A stretch of 25,050 nucleotides of DNA from CAYVTD01 sp964577665 (lineage in GTDB: Bacteria > Bacteroidota > Ignavibacteria > Kapaibacteriales > UBA2268), in assembly GCA_964577665.1 (NCBI GenBank), contig CAZOBD010000046.1, positions 1 through 25,050 of the forward strand, written 5' to 3'. Below the pieces are notes generated by a model. That model was not told the DNA's origin. It saw only the letters and a program-made list of their open reading frames with translations, and made no database searches. Positions 15,330-22,775 of the stretch are shown one piece after another. Made by a program: the position numbers and the translations under genes. Within the stretch, counting starts at the first letter, position 1; each line of letters opens with the position of its first letter.

Positions 15330-15896
15330 TTAAAGTCTGAAACTCAGTGTCAAAGCTATGTCAATTGATTGGAGTACATCCCTGTCTTCATTTAGTAAAA
15401 TCATATTCGGCGAATTGTAAAGGGCATTGAAATCTATCATCGAGCAGACATTCATAAAGGAAAAACTGAATGCAGCCCCAACGCCCGCGGCTGCTCCCAA
15501 ACCTAGGGGGTCTAACTCATCAGTGCCAGTAATGGAACTTATTCTGAGCAATAGCTGTGCGTAGGGAACTATATCATACTTATAGCAGTCCTCACCTAAA
15601 AAATTGTAACGCAGTCCGGGAGAAATTGTAAACTCTGATTCAAATGAATCTGCGCCGATTTCAATGTCTTCCGCTTCCTGCAGGGAAAAATAATCTACGC
15701 GAAGTCCAAACCACCAAAGGCAGTACTGCCGCGACTCGAACTGGAAGTTTATTCCGAAAGCAGGTTTGTTTACATCGCTCATTGTGCCGATGGGATTTTT
15801 GTAAACGGCTCCGGCTCCGAAATAATACTGTGCTTTTAGTTTTTCTGTTGAAATAAAAAGAATTATGATTATACTTATAAATATTAATTTTCTCAT
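15330..15896 (-). CDS. Small outer-membrane beta-barrel protein
   Basis: A 188-residue protein with a signal peptide (MRKLIFISIIIILFISTEKLKAQ, cleavage near residue 23). The strand pattern YYFGAGAVYKNPIG, FGINFQFESRQYCLWWFGLRVDYF, FTISPGLRYNF, IVPYAQLLLRIS, AGVGAAFSFSFMNV and IDIALTLSFRL fits an eight-stranded outer-membrane barrel. Transport or structural role is unknown. It is the first gene of the run that continues with the barrel-lipoprotein fusion, the unknown lipoprotein and the giant lipoprotein, so all four may form one outer-membrane assembly. The 85 bases upstream contain a short ATTGC/GCAAT hairpin beside T-runs that may terminate the TPR gene. No TTTG/TAnnTTTG promoter is evident there. 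Confidence 0.7.
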   Translation of the reverse strand: MRKLIFISIIIILFISTEKLKAQYYFGAGAVYKNPIGTMSDVNKPAFGINFQFESRQYCLWWFGLRVDYFSLQEAEDIEIGADSFESEFTISPGLRYNFLGEDCYKYDIVPYAQLLLRISSITGTDELDPLGLGAAAGVGAAFSFSFMNVCSMIDFNALYNSPNMILLNEDRDVLQSIDIALTLSFRL

Positions 15897-15981
15897 ATTA
15901 TCAGATCCGTTTTGTTTTGACTAAGGCTAATATAAGAAAAATTATTGCGGGCTGCAATTTTTTTTTATAATTAATTAAGCC

Positions 15982-17106
15982 TCAAAGCTGCTGAAGCATC
16001 TTGCGGGCTTTAGGCAAAAATTCGCTGTCGGGGTGCTCATTTATAAGAGTCTGGTAATAAGTTCTTGCCTGCTCGGCGTTTCCTAATCGCAGGAGTGATT
16101 CCGCCATCATTATCTGAGCATTGTCAGCATAAGGTGAGTTTTTTATTCCGATTGTTTTTTTGTAATATTCCGCTGCTTTTGAGAAATTTTGACTGTGGTA
16201 GTGGGCTTCGCCTATCCAGTAATTACAATTGCTAATAAAAATAACATCTTTTGCAGTATTTTCTTTTGATAACGTGTTCAGAGCGGTCATCAACTTCTGT
16301 ATTGTGCCGTTGTAGTCTTTTTTTTCAAATGACTGAACTGCTTCACGGTAAAGGGTTTCAGAGTATTCAGGGGCATCTGATGCCTGATTGTTTTCATTCT
16401 GAACTTGTTTCAGAATCTCAATGTCTGTTTCAGGTTTCTGAACAACCGGATTTTTTATGGTGAAACTGTTTTCCTTCGAAGCTGCATTTTCAGATTTGTT
16501 GGAGACACTGCGGCTGTCTTTCTGCACAGCTTCATCGGGCAGTATGATATTTTGGTTAGTGGAGCTCTTTTTAACAGGCTTGGTATCTTTTCTGCTTTTT
16601 CCTTTTACGGGATTATCCTGCTTAAAATCATCGAGAGTGTGCTTAATTTCGTAGAGAGTATTTTTGATTTCATCAACATCCTTTTGCAGATTATCGACTT
16701 TTTCATCGGTAGCAGTCTGTTTTTGGTCCAATTCTTTTATCTGTTCGTTAAGAGTAGGCATTCTTACTGTATTATCATCCTTTAGCGGCATGTTTTCACT
16801 GAAATCTTCAGGGGTGAGGCTGTCTTTGAAGATACTGTTTTTATCATTTTTTTCTAATAAATCGGCGAATTGGAGTATCTCGCTTTCATCGGCATTTTCA
16901 TTTTTTTCCTGAATGCTTTCCAAATGGCTGTAATCAGTATTTTCTGCTTCCGAGGGTTTGGTGATTATTCGCTCATTTCTGTTTCTGACACTTCTCGGCA
17001 TACAGGAATTGAATAATATTAAACATATAAGAGCGGCTAATATCAGCCAATTAAATGATATTGAAATTCCCGTCCGTTTTCTGTAAGCGGTAATTGATTT
17101 ATTCAT
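15982..17106 (-). CDS. Coiled-coil/TPR lipoprotein resembling CpoB/YbgF
   Basis: 374 residues. A hydrophobic segment (17-34) ends in LFNSC, a possible lipobox at C35, though the signal is unusually long at its N-terminus. Residues 117-162 form a coiled coil (LNEQIKELDQKQTATDEKV onward). A long low-complexity linker follows, then TPR-like repeats from 249 to the end (YREAVQSFEKKDYNGTIQKL, YWIGEAHYHSQNFSKAAEYY, AESLLRLGNAEQARTYYQTL). Coiled coil plus C-terminal TPRs is the layout of CpoB/YbgF, a periplasmic partner of the Tol-Pal and peptidoglycan machinery; membership is inferred from layout. Residues 230-239 (EILKQVQNEN) are a translated copy of the GTCATTCTGAACTTG repeat in the linker. No tol genes are nearby. 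Confidence 0.65.
   Translation of the reverse strand: MNKSITAYRKRTGISISFNWLILAALICLILFNSCMPRSVRNRNERIITKPSEAENTDYSHLESIQEKNENADESEILQFADLLEKNDKNSIFKDSLTPEDFSENMPLKDDNTVRMPTLNEQIKELDQKQTATDEKVDNLQKDVDEIKNTLYEIKHTLDDFKQDNPVKGKSRKDTKPVKKSSTNQNIILPDEAVQKDSRSVSNKSENAASKENSFTIKNPVVQKPETDIEILKQVQNENNQASDAPEYSETLYREAVQSFEKKDYNGTIQKLMTALNTLSKENTAKDVIFISNCNYWIGEAHYHSQNFSKAAEYYKKTIGIKNSPYADNAQIMMAESLLRLGNAEQARTYYQTLINEHPDSEFLPKARKMLQQL
16395..16420 (-). repeat. GTCATTCTGAACTTG repeat inside the TPR lipoprotein gene
   Basis: CATTCTGAACTTGTTTCAG followed by AATCTCA, matching the units in the giant lipoprotein. It is read in the same frame and orientation (EILKQVQNEN) and sits in a hydrophilic linker where extra residues should be tolerated. 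Confidence 0.85.
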
Positions 17107-17186
17107 ATTGCTTTATCCGCAATCAATATTTTTTACATAAATGTTTTTACTATTAGAAAGACAAGAGCTGTGCCAGAAAACCGAAG

Positions 17187-17224
17187 TGAGATTCTGAAAC
17201 AAGTTCAGCACAGGGCCAGAATGA
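17187..17224 (-). repeat. Longer intergenic form of the GTCATTCTGAACTTG repeat
   Basis: On the minus strand it reads GTCATTCTGGCCCTGTGCTG then AACTTGTTTCAGAATCTCAC. The extra internal GGCCCTGTGC block compared with the coding copies suggests those are shortened derivatives. It lies directly after the ATP synthase terminator. Confidence 0.8.
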
Positions 17225-17239
17225 CAATTATAAAAAAAA

Positions 17240-17265
17240 TGTCCGGCTTTTGAGAAAACCGGACA
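17240..17265 (-). terminator. Intrinsic terminator of the ATP synthase operon
   Basis: TGTCCGG and CCGGACA form a stem that extends inward through TTTT/AAAA pairs with one bulged C. On the minus strand it is followed by ATTTTTTTTATA. It lies 26 bases beyond the atpG stop, the expected place for the end of the operon. Confidence 0.88.
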
Positions 17266-17291
17266 CTTTTATACTTAATTTAACAACTGCC

Positions 17292-18197
17292 TTATCCGCC
17301 TTTTTTCAGAGCATCTGCACCGGTTACGATTTCAAGCATTTCCGTAGTGATTTTCTCCTGGCGTTTTTTGTTGAAAATAAGATTGAGATGCTCGATGAGG
17401 TCTTTTGCGTTATTGGTGGCGTTTTCCATAGCCATCATACGTGCTGCATGCTCTGCGGCATGTGATTCCAAAAGAGCACGCCATACTTGAATGTCAAGAT
17501 GCTTAGGCAGAAGATCGTCTAATATTTCTTCGCGGTTAGGCTCGAATATATAATCGATATTGATCTTAGCGGTATCCTGCGATGCTTCCTTTTTTGCAGT
17601 TTCCTGCTCGATTGGAAGCAAAACGGTATGCGCAGGTATCTGGGTCAGTACGTTTTTGAACTCATTGAAATAAATAATAACGCGGTCTATTTCGCCGTTT
17701 ATGAATTTTGTCTGCACCTGTGCATTAATATCCTTAGCAAGAGAAAAATTGAGGTCGGCAAAAGCATCGGGGTACATTTTTAACACGTCATAGTCTCTTT
17801 TTTGGAAAAACTGCACAGTCCTTTTCCCAACGGGAATTATCTTAATAGCGGCATCGGGGTTGTCTTTTTTTACTTTGAATTCAAAATGCTCGATAGCGGC
17901 GCGAAAGAGATTATTGTTGAAACTGCCGCACAAGCCCCGGTCAGAAGCAATGATTATATACACATAATTTTTTGTTTCTTTTCGTTTTTGCACCAGAGGG
18001 TTGGTATATTCCTCCCCTACCGATTCTACCATATTGGCAAGTATGTCAGCCAGCTTCATGAAATAAGGCCTGGCAGATTCGATTGCTTTTTGGGCGCGTC
18101 TCAGCTTGGCGGCGGAGACCATACGCATAGCCTGCGTAATTTTTCTTGTATTTTTTACGCCTTCGATTCTATTCAATATGTCTTTTAAAGTAGCCAT
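17292..18197 (-). CDS. atpG: ATP synthase F1 gamma subunit
   Basis: 301 residues, normal for the rotor subunit of F1. The N-terminal helix matches the family (LKDILNRIEGVKNTRKITQA then MRMVSAAKLRRAQ), and the C-terminal helix has MENATNNAKDLIEHLNLIFNK and KRQEKITTEMLEIVTGA. These two helices form the central coiled-coil shaft that turns inside the alpha/beta hexamer. EYTNPLVQKRKETKNYVYII leads into the Rossmann-like body with ASDRGLCGSFN. The ATG follows a GGGGA ribosome site. It is the last gene of the cluster, directly before the terminator, and is separated from atpA by hldD. The usual next genes, atpD and atpC, are absent here. Confidence 0.96.
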   Translation of the reverse strand: MATLKDILNRIEGVKNTRKITQAMRMVSAAKLRRAQKAIESARPYFMKLADILANMVESVGEEYTNPLVQKRKETKNYVYIIIASDRGLCGSFNNNLFRAAIEHFEFKVKKDNPDAAIKIIPVGKRTVQFFQKRDYDVLKMYPDAFADLNFSLAKDINAQVQTKFINGEIDRVIIYFNEFKNVLTQIPAHTVLLPIEQETAKKEASQDTAKINIDYIFEPNREEILDDLLPKHLDIQVWRALLESHAAEHAARMMAMENATNNAKDLIEHLNLIFNKKRQEKITTEMLEIVTGADALKKGG

Positions 18198-18212
18198 TCG
18201 ATTTATCCCCGA

Positions 18213-19178
18213 TTAAAAATATTTATCTTCTTTCAACAGATGGCTGCGAACATAATCCGCAGCGTTTTCTTCCAATGTTTTGAACTTAAGGCTTCCGACG
18301 GCTTTTTCCAGCTTAGTCATGTCAGCCTGAGTAAAGTTTTGATACTGATTTTTCAGAGATTCCGGCATTTCGATGTAATCTATCTTAGGTTTTTTATTCA
18401 TGGCGGCAAAGACCGCATTTGCAAGATCATTCCAAGTCCTTGCCCTGCCTGTGCCGATATTGAAAATACCGTTAATGTTCCTGTTTCTGAAAAGTGTGAA
18501 AACAAATTCCAGAGTATCTTTTACATACACGAAATCACGCATTTGACCGCCGTCTTCAAACTCAGGCGTATTAGACTTAAAAAGCTTTATCCTGCCTGTT
18601 TCTTCTATCTGCCTGAAAGCTTTGTAAACCATGCTTGCCATTTCGCCTTTATGATATTCGTTCGGTCCGAAAACATTAAAGTATTTCAATCCGGCAAATA
18701 TCTTGTCATAGCCGTTTTCTATAACCCACAAGTCGAAAATATGCTTTGAAAAGCCGTAAACATTCAACGGTTTCAGGCTGTCAAATACCTTGTCGGAATA
18801 GCCCTGCGAGCCGTTTCCGTAAGTGGCTGCGCTGCTGGCATATATAAAGCGGATATTGTTCTCCAGTGCGAAAAGAGCAAGTTCCTTGGAATACGTGAAG
18901 TTATTGTCTAAAACATAGTCCGCATTCTTTTCGGTCGTAGTACTGCACGCTCCGAAGTGAAAAACAGCTTCGATGCTTTTCGGGATTTCGCCCTTTCTCA
19001 GCTTTTCTCTGAAGTCAGTTTTATGAAAATAATCAAAGAACTTTTTTCCGTTTAAATTCTTCCATTTGGAGCTTTCTCCGAGGTGATCGACGACGATTAT
19101 ATCCGCGATACCTTCCTCGTTCAGCTTTTTTAAAAAGCAGGAGCCGATAAATCCGGCTCCTCCCGTTACGATAATCAT
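18213..19178 (-). CDS. hldD: ADP-L-glycero-D-manno-heptose 6-epimerase
   Basis: 321 residues, a normal length for HldD (RfaD). It has the Rossmann motif GGAGFIGS (6-13); the family-typical stretch FHFGACSTTTEKNADYVLDN (73-92); the catalytic Y141 with K145 in NVYGFSK; and K177 in YFNVFGPNEYHKGEMAS, matching the second active-site lysine region of the E. coli enzyme. It converts ADP-D-glycero-D-manno-heptose to the L-glycero form for the LPS inner core, so the organism should make heptose-containing LPS. It lies 6 bases after atpA and 15 before atpG on the same strand with no terminator, so it must be co-transcribed with the ATP synthase genes. No strong ribosome site precedes the ATG. No other heptose genes are in the window. 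Confidence 0.92.
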   Translation of the reverse strand: MIIVTGGAGFIGSCFLKKLNEEGIADIIVVDHLGESSKWKNLNGKKFFDYFHKTDFREKLRKGEIPKSIEAVFHFGACSTTTEKNADYVLDNNFTYSKELALFALENNIRFIYASSAATYGNGSQGYSDKVFDSLKPLNVYGFSKHIFDLWVIENGYDKIFAGLKYFNVFGPNEYHKGEMASMVYKAFRQIEETGRIKLFKSNTPEFEDGGQMRDFVYVKDTLEFVFTLFRNRNINGIFNIGTGRARTWNDLANAVFAAMNKKPKIDYIEMPESLKNQYQNFTQADMTKLEKAVGSLKFKTLEENAADYVRSHLLKEDKYF

Positions 19179-19184
19179 TTTAGT

Positions 19185-20735
19185 CTATATAGTCTTTTTG
19201 AAATCTTCGACAAATTTATCGACGGCTTTGGTCATTTTTTCCGCCAGCTCGTCGCTGATGACTTTCTTATCGATTATCTCAATCAGTATTTCAGGATAAT
19301 TGTTGTCGAAATAATCGAAGAATTCTTCTTCAAAACGCTTCAGAACGCCTACCGGCAGGTCGTCGAGATACCCCTTTGTAGCTGTCCATATCAGGGCAAT
19401 CTGCTTCTGCACATCCACGGGTACGAACTGTCCCTGTTTCATTATTTCAGTAAGACGGGCGCCTCTGGTAAGCTGTCTTTGTGTAGCTTTATCCAAATCG
19501 GAACCAAACTTTGCAAAGGCTTCGAGAGCGCGGTACTGAGCCAAATCGAGCTTCAAGGGACCGGCTACTTTTTTCATAGCTTTTATCTGGGCATTGCCGC
19601 CCACACGAGAAACAGAGATACCGATGTTCAATGCTGGCCTGACGCCGGCATTGAAAAGATTAGGCTCAAGATATATCTGACCGTCTGTAATAGAAATCAC
19701 GTTTGTCGGGATATATGCAGATACGTCGCCTGCCTGAGTTTCGATAATGGGAAGCGCCGTTAGTGAACCGCTGCCTTCCTTATCGGAAAATTTTGCAGCC
19801 CTCTCTAAAAGTCTGCTGTGCAGATAGAAAATATCGCCGGGGTATGCCTCGCGTCCGGGAGGACGGCGCAGCAACAGTGATACCTGCCTGTATGCGGCAG
19901 CCTGCTTGGAAAGGTCATCATAAATTACAAGCGAGTGCATACCGTTGTCGCGGAAATACTCGCCCATTGAGCAGCCGCAGTAAGGAGCAATAAACTGCAA
20001 AGGCGCCGGATCGGAAGCATTAGCTGCCACTATAATAGTATAATCCATAGCGCCGTATTCTTCTAAAATGGCTTTCACGTTTGCCACCGTAGAGCCTTTT
20101 TGTCCTACTGCAACATATATACAATAGACGGGTTCTATGCCGTATTTTTTGGCTTCTTCGGTATGAGTGAATTTCTGATTGATAATAGTGTCGAGCGCAA
20201 CTGCGGTTTTTCCGGTCTGGCGGTCGCCGATAATAAGTTCGCGCTGTCCCCTGCCGATTGGTATAAGAGCGTCAATCATCTTTATACCGGTTTGAACCGG
20301 TTCCTTAACAGGCTGTCTGGCAATTACACCGGGCGCTTTTCTTTCAATTGGGTAAATTTTTTCTTCCTGAACAGGACCGCTGTCGTCGATGGGCTGCCCC
20401 AGGGGATTTACAACTCTGCCGAGAAGGTTTTTGCCTACGGGAACAGAGGCAATTCTGCCGGTTCTGCGTACAGTGTCTCCTTCTTTTACGAGACTGTCGT
20501 CGCCGAAAAGCATAACGCCTACATTATCCTCTTCAAGGTTAAGCACCATGCCGAACACATCATTTGGAAATTCCACCAGTTCGGAAGCCATTACTTTTGT
20601 CAACCCGTAAATACGGGCAACGCCGTCGCCTACCTGCAGTACGGTACCGACTTCGTAAATATCGGCTTCTTTTTCAAAACCTGAAAGCTGGCGGCGAAGT
20701 ATCGCGGAAATTTCTTCCGGTCTTACGTCTATCAT
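19185..20735 (-). CDS. atpA: ATP synthase F1 alpha subunit
   Basis: 516 residues, close to the usual length. It shows the nucleotide-binding P-loop GDRQTGKT (170-177), the IYVAVGQKGSTVANV strand, the IYDDLSKQA segment, the ALPIIETQAGDVSAYIPTNV region, and the arginine finger R377 in ISVSRVGG, which completes the catalytic site on the adjacent beta subunit. The N-terminal IRRQL-like helix that binds the delta subunit is present (EISAILRRQLSGFE). The ATG has a clear AAAGGA ribosome site. Upstream lies a 332-base spacer holding a structured repeat element; downstream hldD starts after 6 bases. Confidence 0.97.
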   Translation of the reverse strand: MIDVRPEEISAILRRQLSGFEKEADIYEVGTVLQVGDGVARIYGLTKVMASELVEFPNDVFGMVLNLEEDNVGVMLFGDDSLVKEGDTVRRTGRIASVPVGKNLLGRVVNPLGQPIDDSGPVQEEKIYPIERKAPGVIARQPVKEPVQTGIKMIDALIPIGRGQRELIIGDRQTGKTAVALDTIINQKFTHTEEAKKYGIEPVYCIYVAVGQKGSTVANVKAILEEYGAMDYTIIVAANASDPAPLQFIAPYCGCSMGEYFRDNGMHSLVIYDDLSKQAAAYRQVSLLLRRPPGREAYPGDIFYLHSRLLERAAKFSDKEGSGSLTALPIIETQAGDVSAYIPTNVISITDGQIYLEPNLFNAGVRPALNIGISVSRVGGNAQIKAMKKVAGPLKLDLAQYRALEAFAKFGSDLDKATQRQLTRGARLTEIMKQGQFVPVDVQKQIALIWTATKGYLDDLPVGVLKRFEEEFFDYFDNNYPEILIEIIDKKVISDELAEKMTKAVDKFVEDFKKTI

Positions 20736-20781
20736 AAGTCTTTCCTTTATTTTAAATTAACGGATTATATCCATTTTTATC

Positions 20782-20989
20782 TGTCATTCCGAGCTTAATC
20801 AGCTTCGCTTGTCTCAGCTTCTTTCCGGCGCAAAATCCGTTTCTTCTGTAAATGTTCTCATTACGCAGCAGATTTTCGCCGGATAAGGTCCTTTCCAAAT
20901 AGAATCTTGGGAAGGAATTAATATTTACACCTGACTTCATGCCTGCTTAAAGGAGGAAAAGTCAGGGTATATCCGTGCTCTGAATGACA
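20782..20989. mobile_element. 208-base structured element with terminal inverted repeats (MITE-like) in the atp operon
   Basis: The ends TGTCATTCCGAGC and GCTCTGAATGACA are inverted repeats matching at 12 of 13 positions. Inside are three further inverted repeats: TCCGGCGCAAAATC with GATTTTCGCCGGA (20824-20837, 20871-20883, one bulge), CCTTTCCAA with TTGGGAAGG (20890-20898, 20907-20915), and ACCTGACTT with AAGTCAGGGT (20929-20937, 20959-20968). The only open frame (62 residues) has no family features. No clear target duplication was identified. The ends resemble the GTCATTC heads of the shorter repeats in this window. It occupies most of the otherwise gene-free 332 bases between atpH and atpA and must be transcribed with the operon unless it contains a promoter or terminator. 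Confidence 0.65.
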
Positions 20990-21067
20990 AAATTCAAATA
21001 TTATCAAATTAACACACGCTGTTAGCAGAAAAAAATCTATTTTTCAAAAAAACTGATAAATTTCAAA

Positions 21068-21676
21068 TTAGTTAATGCTTCTGCCCTCTGAAAGCCTGAG
21101 ATGTATCTGTTTAAGCTGATTCTTCACAGTAAAATCATATACCCAATCGTCAACTCTAACTAAAATCCCCCCTATCAAATTTCTGTTAATGCAGAAGTTA
21201 GGAAGTATTGTTTTCTTTGTCATAGCCGCAAGTTTTTCTGTTACCTCTTTTCTTTTATTATCGTCAAGCTCGACGGCTGAGGTAATATCAACAGGCAGCC
21301 TGTTATTCCTTACATCATACTGCTTTTTATACTGATGGGCTATGCTTAAGATAAGTTCTCCGCGGCGCTTATCTATCAGCAGCAGGAGAAAATCAAGCAT
21401 TTCATCTGAAATATGTTCTGCCCTGAATATCTCCTGAAATATTTTTTTCTTTTTATTAAGCTGGAAAACCGGGCTGGCAGTCAGACTGCGCAGTTCGCGT
21501 GACATATTCAAAGTAAGGGAGACATTCTCGAATTCATCGTAAATGTCTTTAGCCATACCCTTATCCGCTGCCATGTCAAGCATGGCTTTTGCATATCTTG
21601 ATGATACCCTGTGTTCAAACATTTTCTGTCCGGGCGTTTGTTTATAAAAATTCTCTTTCAGTTCATTCCGAATCAA
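21068..21676 (-). CDS. atpH: ATP synthase F1 delta subunit
   Basis: The open frame encodes 202 residues from a TTG at 21676. The family normally begins just before the VSSRYAKAML motif, so the ATG at 21622 (giving 184 residues, MFEHRVSSRYAKAMLDMAAD) is the more likely start; neither has a strong ribosome site. Other family features are LTASPVFQLNKKKKIF, DFLLLLIDKRRGELI, the beta-strand segment LPVDITSAVELDD, and the C-terminal NRNLIGGILVRVDDWVYDFTV. The protein links F1 to the peripheral stalk. It lies between atpF (231-base spacer) and atpA (332-base spacer); both spacers are unusually long for this operon and carry repeat sequence. Confidence 0.93.
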   Translation of the reverse strand: MIRNELKENFYKQTPGQKMFEHRVSSRYAKAMLDMAADKGMAKDIYDEFENVSLTLNMSRELRSLTASPVFQLNKKKKIFQEIFRAEHISDEMLDFLLLLIDKRRGELILSIAHQYKKQYDVRNNRLPVDITSAVELDDNKRKEVTEKLAAMTKKTILPNFCINRNLIGGILVRVDDWVYDFTVKNQLKQIHLRLSEGRSIN

Positions 21677-21873
21677 ACTTTTAGCACTTATTTTAAAAGA
21701 ACTTAAAGAACCATATCCCTAAAACAAACATCACATAATATCCGAAATGAATTAATCACAATATTTCTTACCGAACATGCTTCAGCATATCGAGAAATCT
21801 TTATCACATCAGACATTATGATCCGCTGCAATTGCGGAATTAAAAAAAATTATTCTTTTCAAAGTGCCGCCTT

Positions 21874-21894
21874 GATTCTTTCAATAAGAATGAC
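21874..21894 (-). repeat. Degenerate GTCATTC palindrome between atpF and atpH
   Basis: On the minus strand it reads GTCATTCTTATTGAAAGAATC, which looks like the GTCATTCTGAAC...CAGAATC repeat with the middle lost. ATTCTT and AAGAAT form a short hairpin. It lies just 13 bases beyond the atpF stop. Rather weak on its own. Confidence 0.4.
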
Positions 21895-21907
21895 AGTAGT
21901 ATTTGCA

Positions 21908-22402
21908 TTAGTTGCTTGGCATATCTTTTATGGCTGCCTCAATTATTTTGTTGTGTTTACCCTTGTCGAGTTCCAAATCGAGAATTTTCCCTGCAGCCAT
22001 CACAACGAGGTCTGCTACTTCGCCTCTAAGTTCTTTGATGGCATTTTCTTTGCTCAATTCTATATCTTTTTGAGCTTCTTCCACCTTTTGCTTTCTGAGG
22101 GCTTCTGCTTCCTGGCTTGCTTTCTGAATGATACTTTCTGCCTGCTCTCTGCCTTTACGTATGATATCGCTCATTTCGCTCTGGGCGCCTCTCAACTTAG
22201 CTTCTGCCTCTTCGAGAGATTTTGTTGCTTTTTCATTTGCCTCGCGTGCGCTGTCGATAGACTGCTGAATACCTTCTTCTCGTGATTTCAGTGCGTTTGC
22301 TATCGGCTTTACGCCTACTTTCAGCAAAATAAATAGAAATATTAAAAAGTTTATTACAGTCCAGATAATCAAACCGGGATCAACTTTCAATACTGCATCC
22401 AT
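21908..22402 (-). CDS. atpF: ATP synthase Fo b subunit
   Basis: 164 residues with one N-terminal membrane helix (about 10-27, GLIIWTVINFLIFLFILLKV) followed by a long charged helix, the standard plan of the peripheral-stalk b subunit that forms a dimer and holds F1 against rotation. PGLIIWTVINFLIF and the SREEGIQQSIDSAREANEKA region match the family. The ATG has an AGGAG ribosome site 7 bases upstream. A strong hairpin separates it from atpE. Confidence 0.96.
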   Translation of the reverse strand: MDAVLKVDPGLIIWTVINFLIFLFILLKVGVKPIANALKSREEGIQQSIDSAREANEKATKSLEEAEAKLRGAQSEMSDIIRKGREQAESIIQKASQEAEALRKQKVEEAQKDIELSKENAIKELRGEVADLVVMAAGKILDLELDKGKHNKIIEAAIKDMPSN

Positions 22403-22445
22403 TGCTGCTCCTGTTCTAAATTAATCAATAATAAAAACCGGACCC

Positions 22446-22471
22446 GGCTTCCTGCCGCTTTGCAGGAAGCC
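22446..22471 (-). promoter_or_regulatory. Perfect hairpin between atpE and atpF
   Basis: GGCTTCCTGC and GCAGGAAGCC form a perfect 10-bp G/C-rich stem with a 6-base loop, 22 bases after the atpE stop. On the minus strand it is followed, after GGGTCC, by GGTTTTTATT, so it may be a leaky terminator or a block to 3' exonucleases. Either would raise atpE message relative to the downstream genes, which suits the c subunit being needed in about ten copies per enzyme. The role is inferred. Confidence 0.7.
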
Positions 22472-22493
22472 TTGCCCTTTCAAGCCTTTACGA

Positions 22494-22724
22494 CTATTTG
22501 GTCGCCATAATAATACAAATAACGCAGGAGAAAAATGCAATTCCTTCAATAAGAGCCGCTGCGATAATCATAGTTGTACGGCTGTCGCCTGCTACTTCAG
22601 GCTGACGTGCGATTGCTTCCAGCGCCGAGGCGGCAAGTTTGCCGATGCCGAGGCCTGCGCCCAAAACGGTTAAACCTGCGCCGAGTCCGGCTGCCAAATA
22701 TCCTAGTGCAAGAGCTAATTCCAT
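22494..22724 (-). CDS. atpE: ATP synthase Fo c subunit
   Basis: 76 residues forming two membrane helices with the glycine-rich first helix (YLAAGLGAGLTVLGAGLGIG) and the polar loop RQPE. The ion-carrying carboxylate is E60 in AALIEGIAFF. Around it I do not see the extra polar residues of sodium-type rings (such as a Q in helix 1 or an ES/ET pair after the carboxylate), so a proton-type ring is likely. The start has a strong GGAGG ribosome site, the best in the operon, consistent with the high copy number of this subunit. Confidence 0.97.
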   Translation of the reverse strand: MELALALGYLAAGLGAGLTVLGAGLGIGKLAASALEAIARQPEVAGDSRTTMIIAAALIEGIAFFSCVICIIMATK

Positions 22725-22775
22725 TATTTAATCCTCCAAAAAAATATAAAAGAAACAAATCTATTTACAGAAAAC

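Noticed and set aside
15920..15975. Intrinsic terminator on the plus strand (ATTGC/GCAAT followed by a long T-run)
   Set aside because: No plus-strand gene ends here, and the 5-bp stem is too short to call with confidence; it may weakly serve the minus-strand TPR gene.
20100..20684. 194-residue plus-strand open frame
   Set aside because: Antisense to atpA, which is certain; no independent support.
20752..20940. 62-residue open frame in the spacer between atpH and atpA
   Set aside because: Falls within the structured repeat element; composition follows the repeat and no ribosome site or family match is apparent.
22494..22724. Sodium-type c ring
   Set aside because: The ion-binding E60 lies in IEGIAFF without the additional polar ligands of sodium-type subunits, so proton use is more likely.
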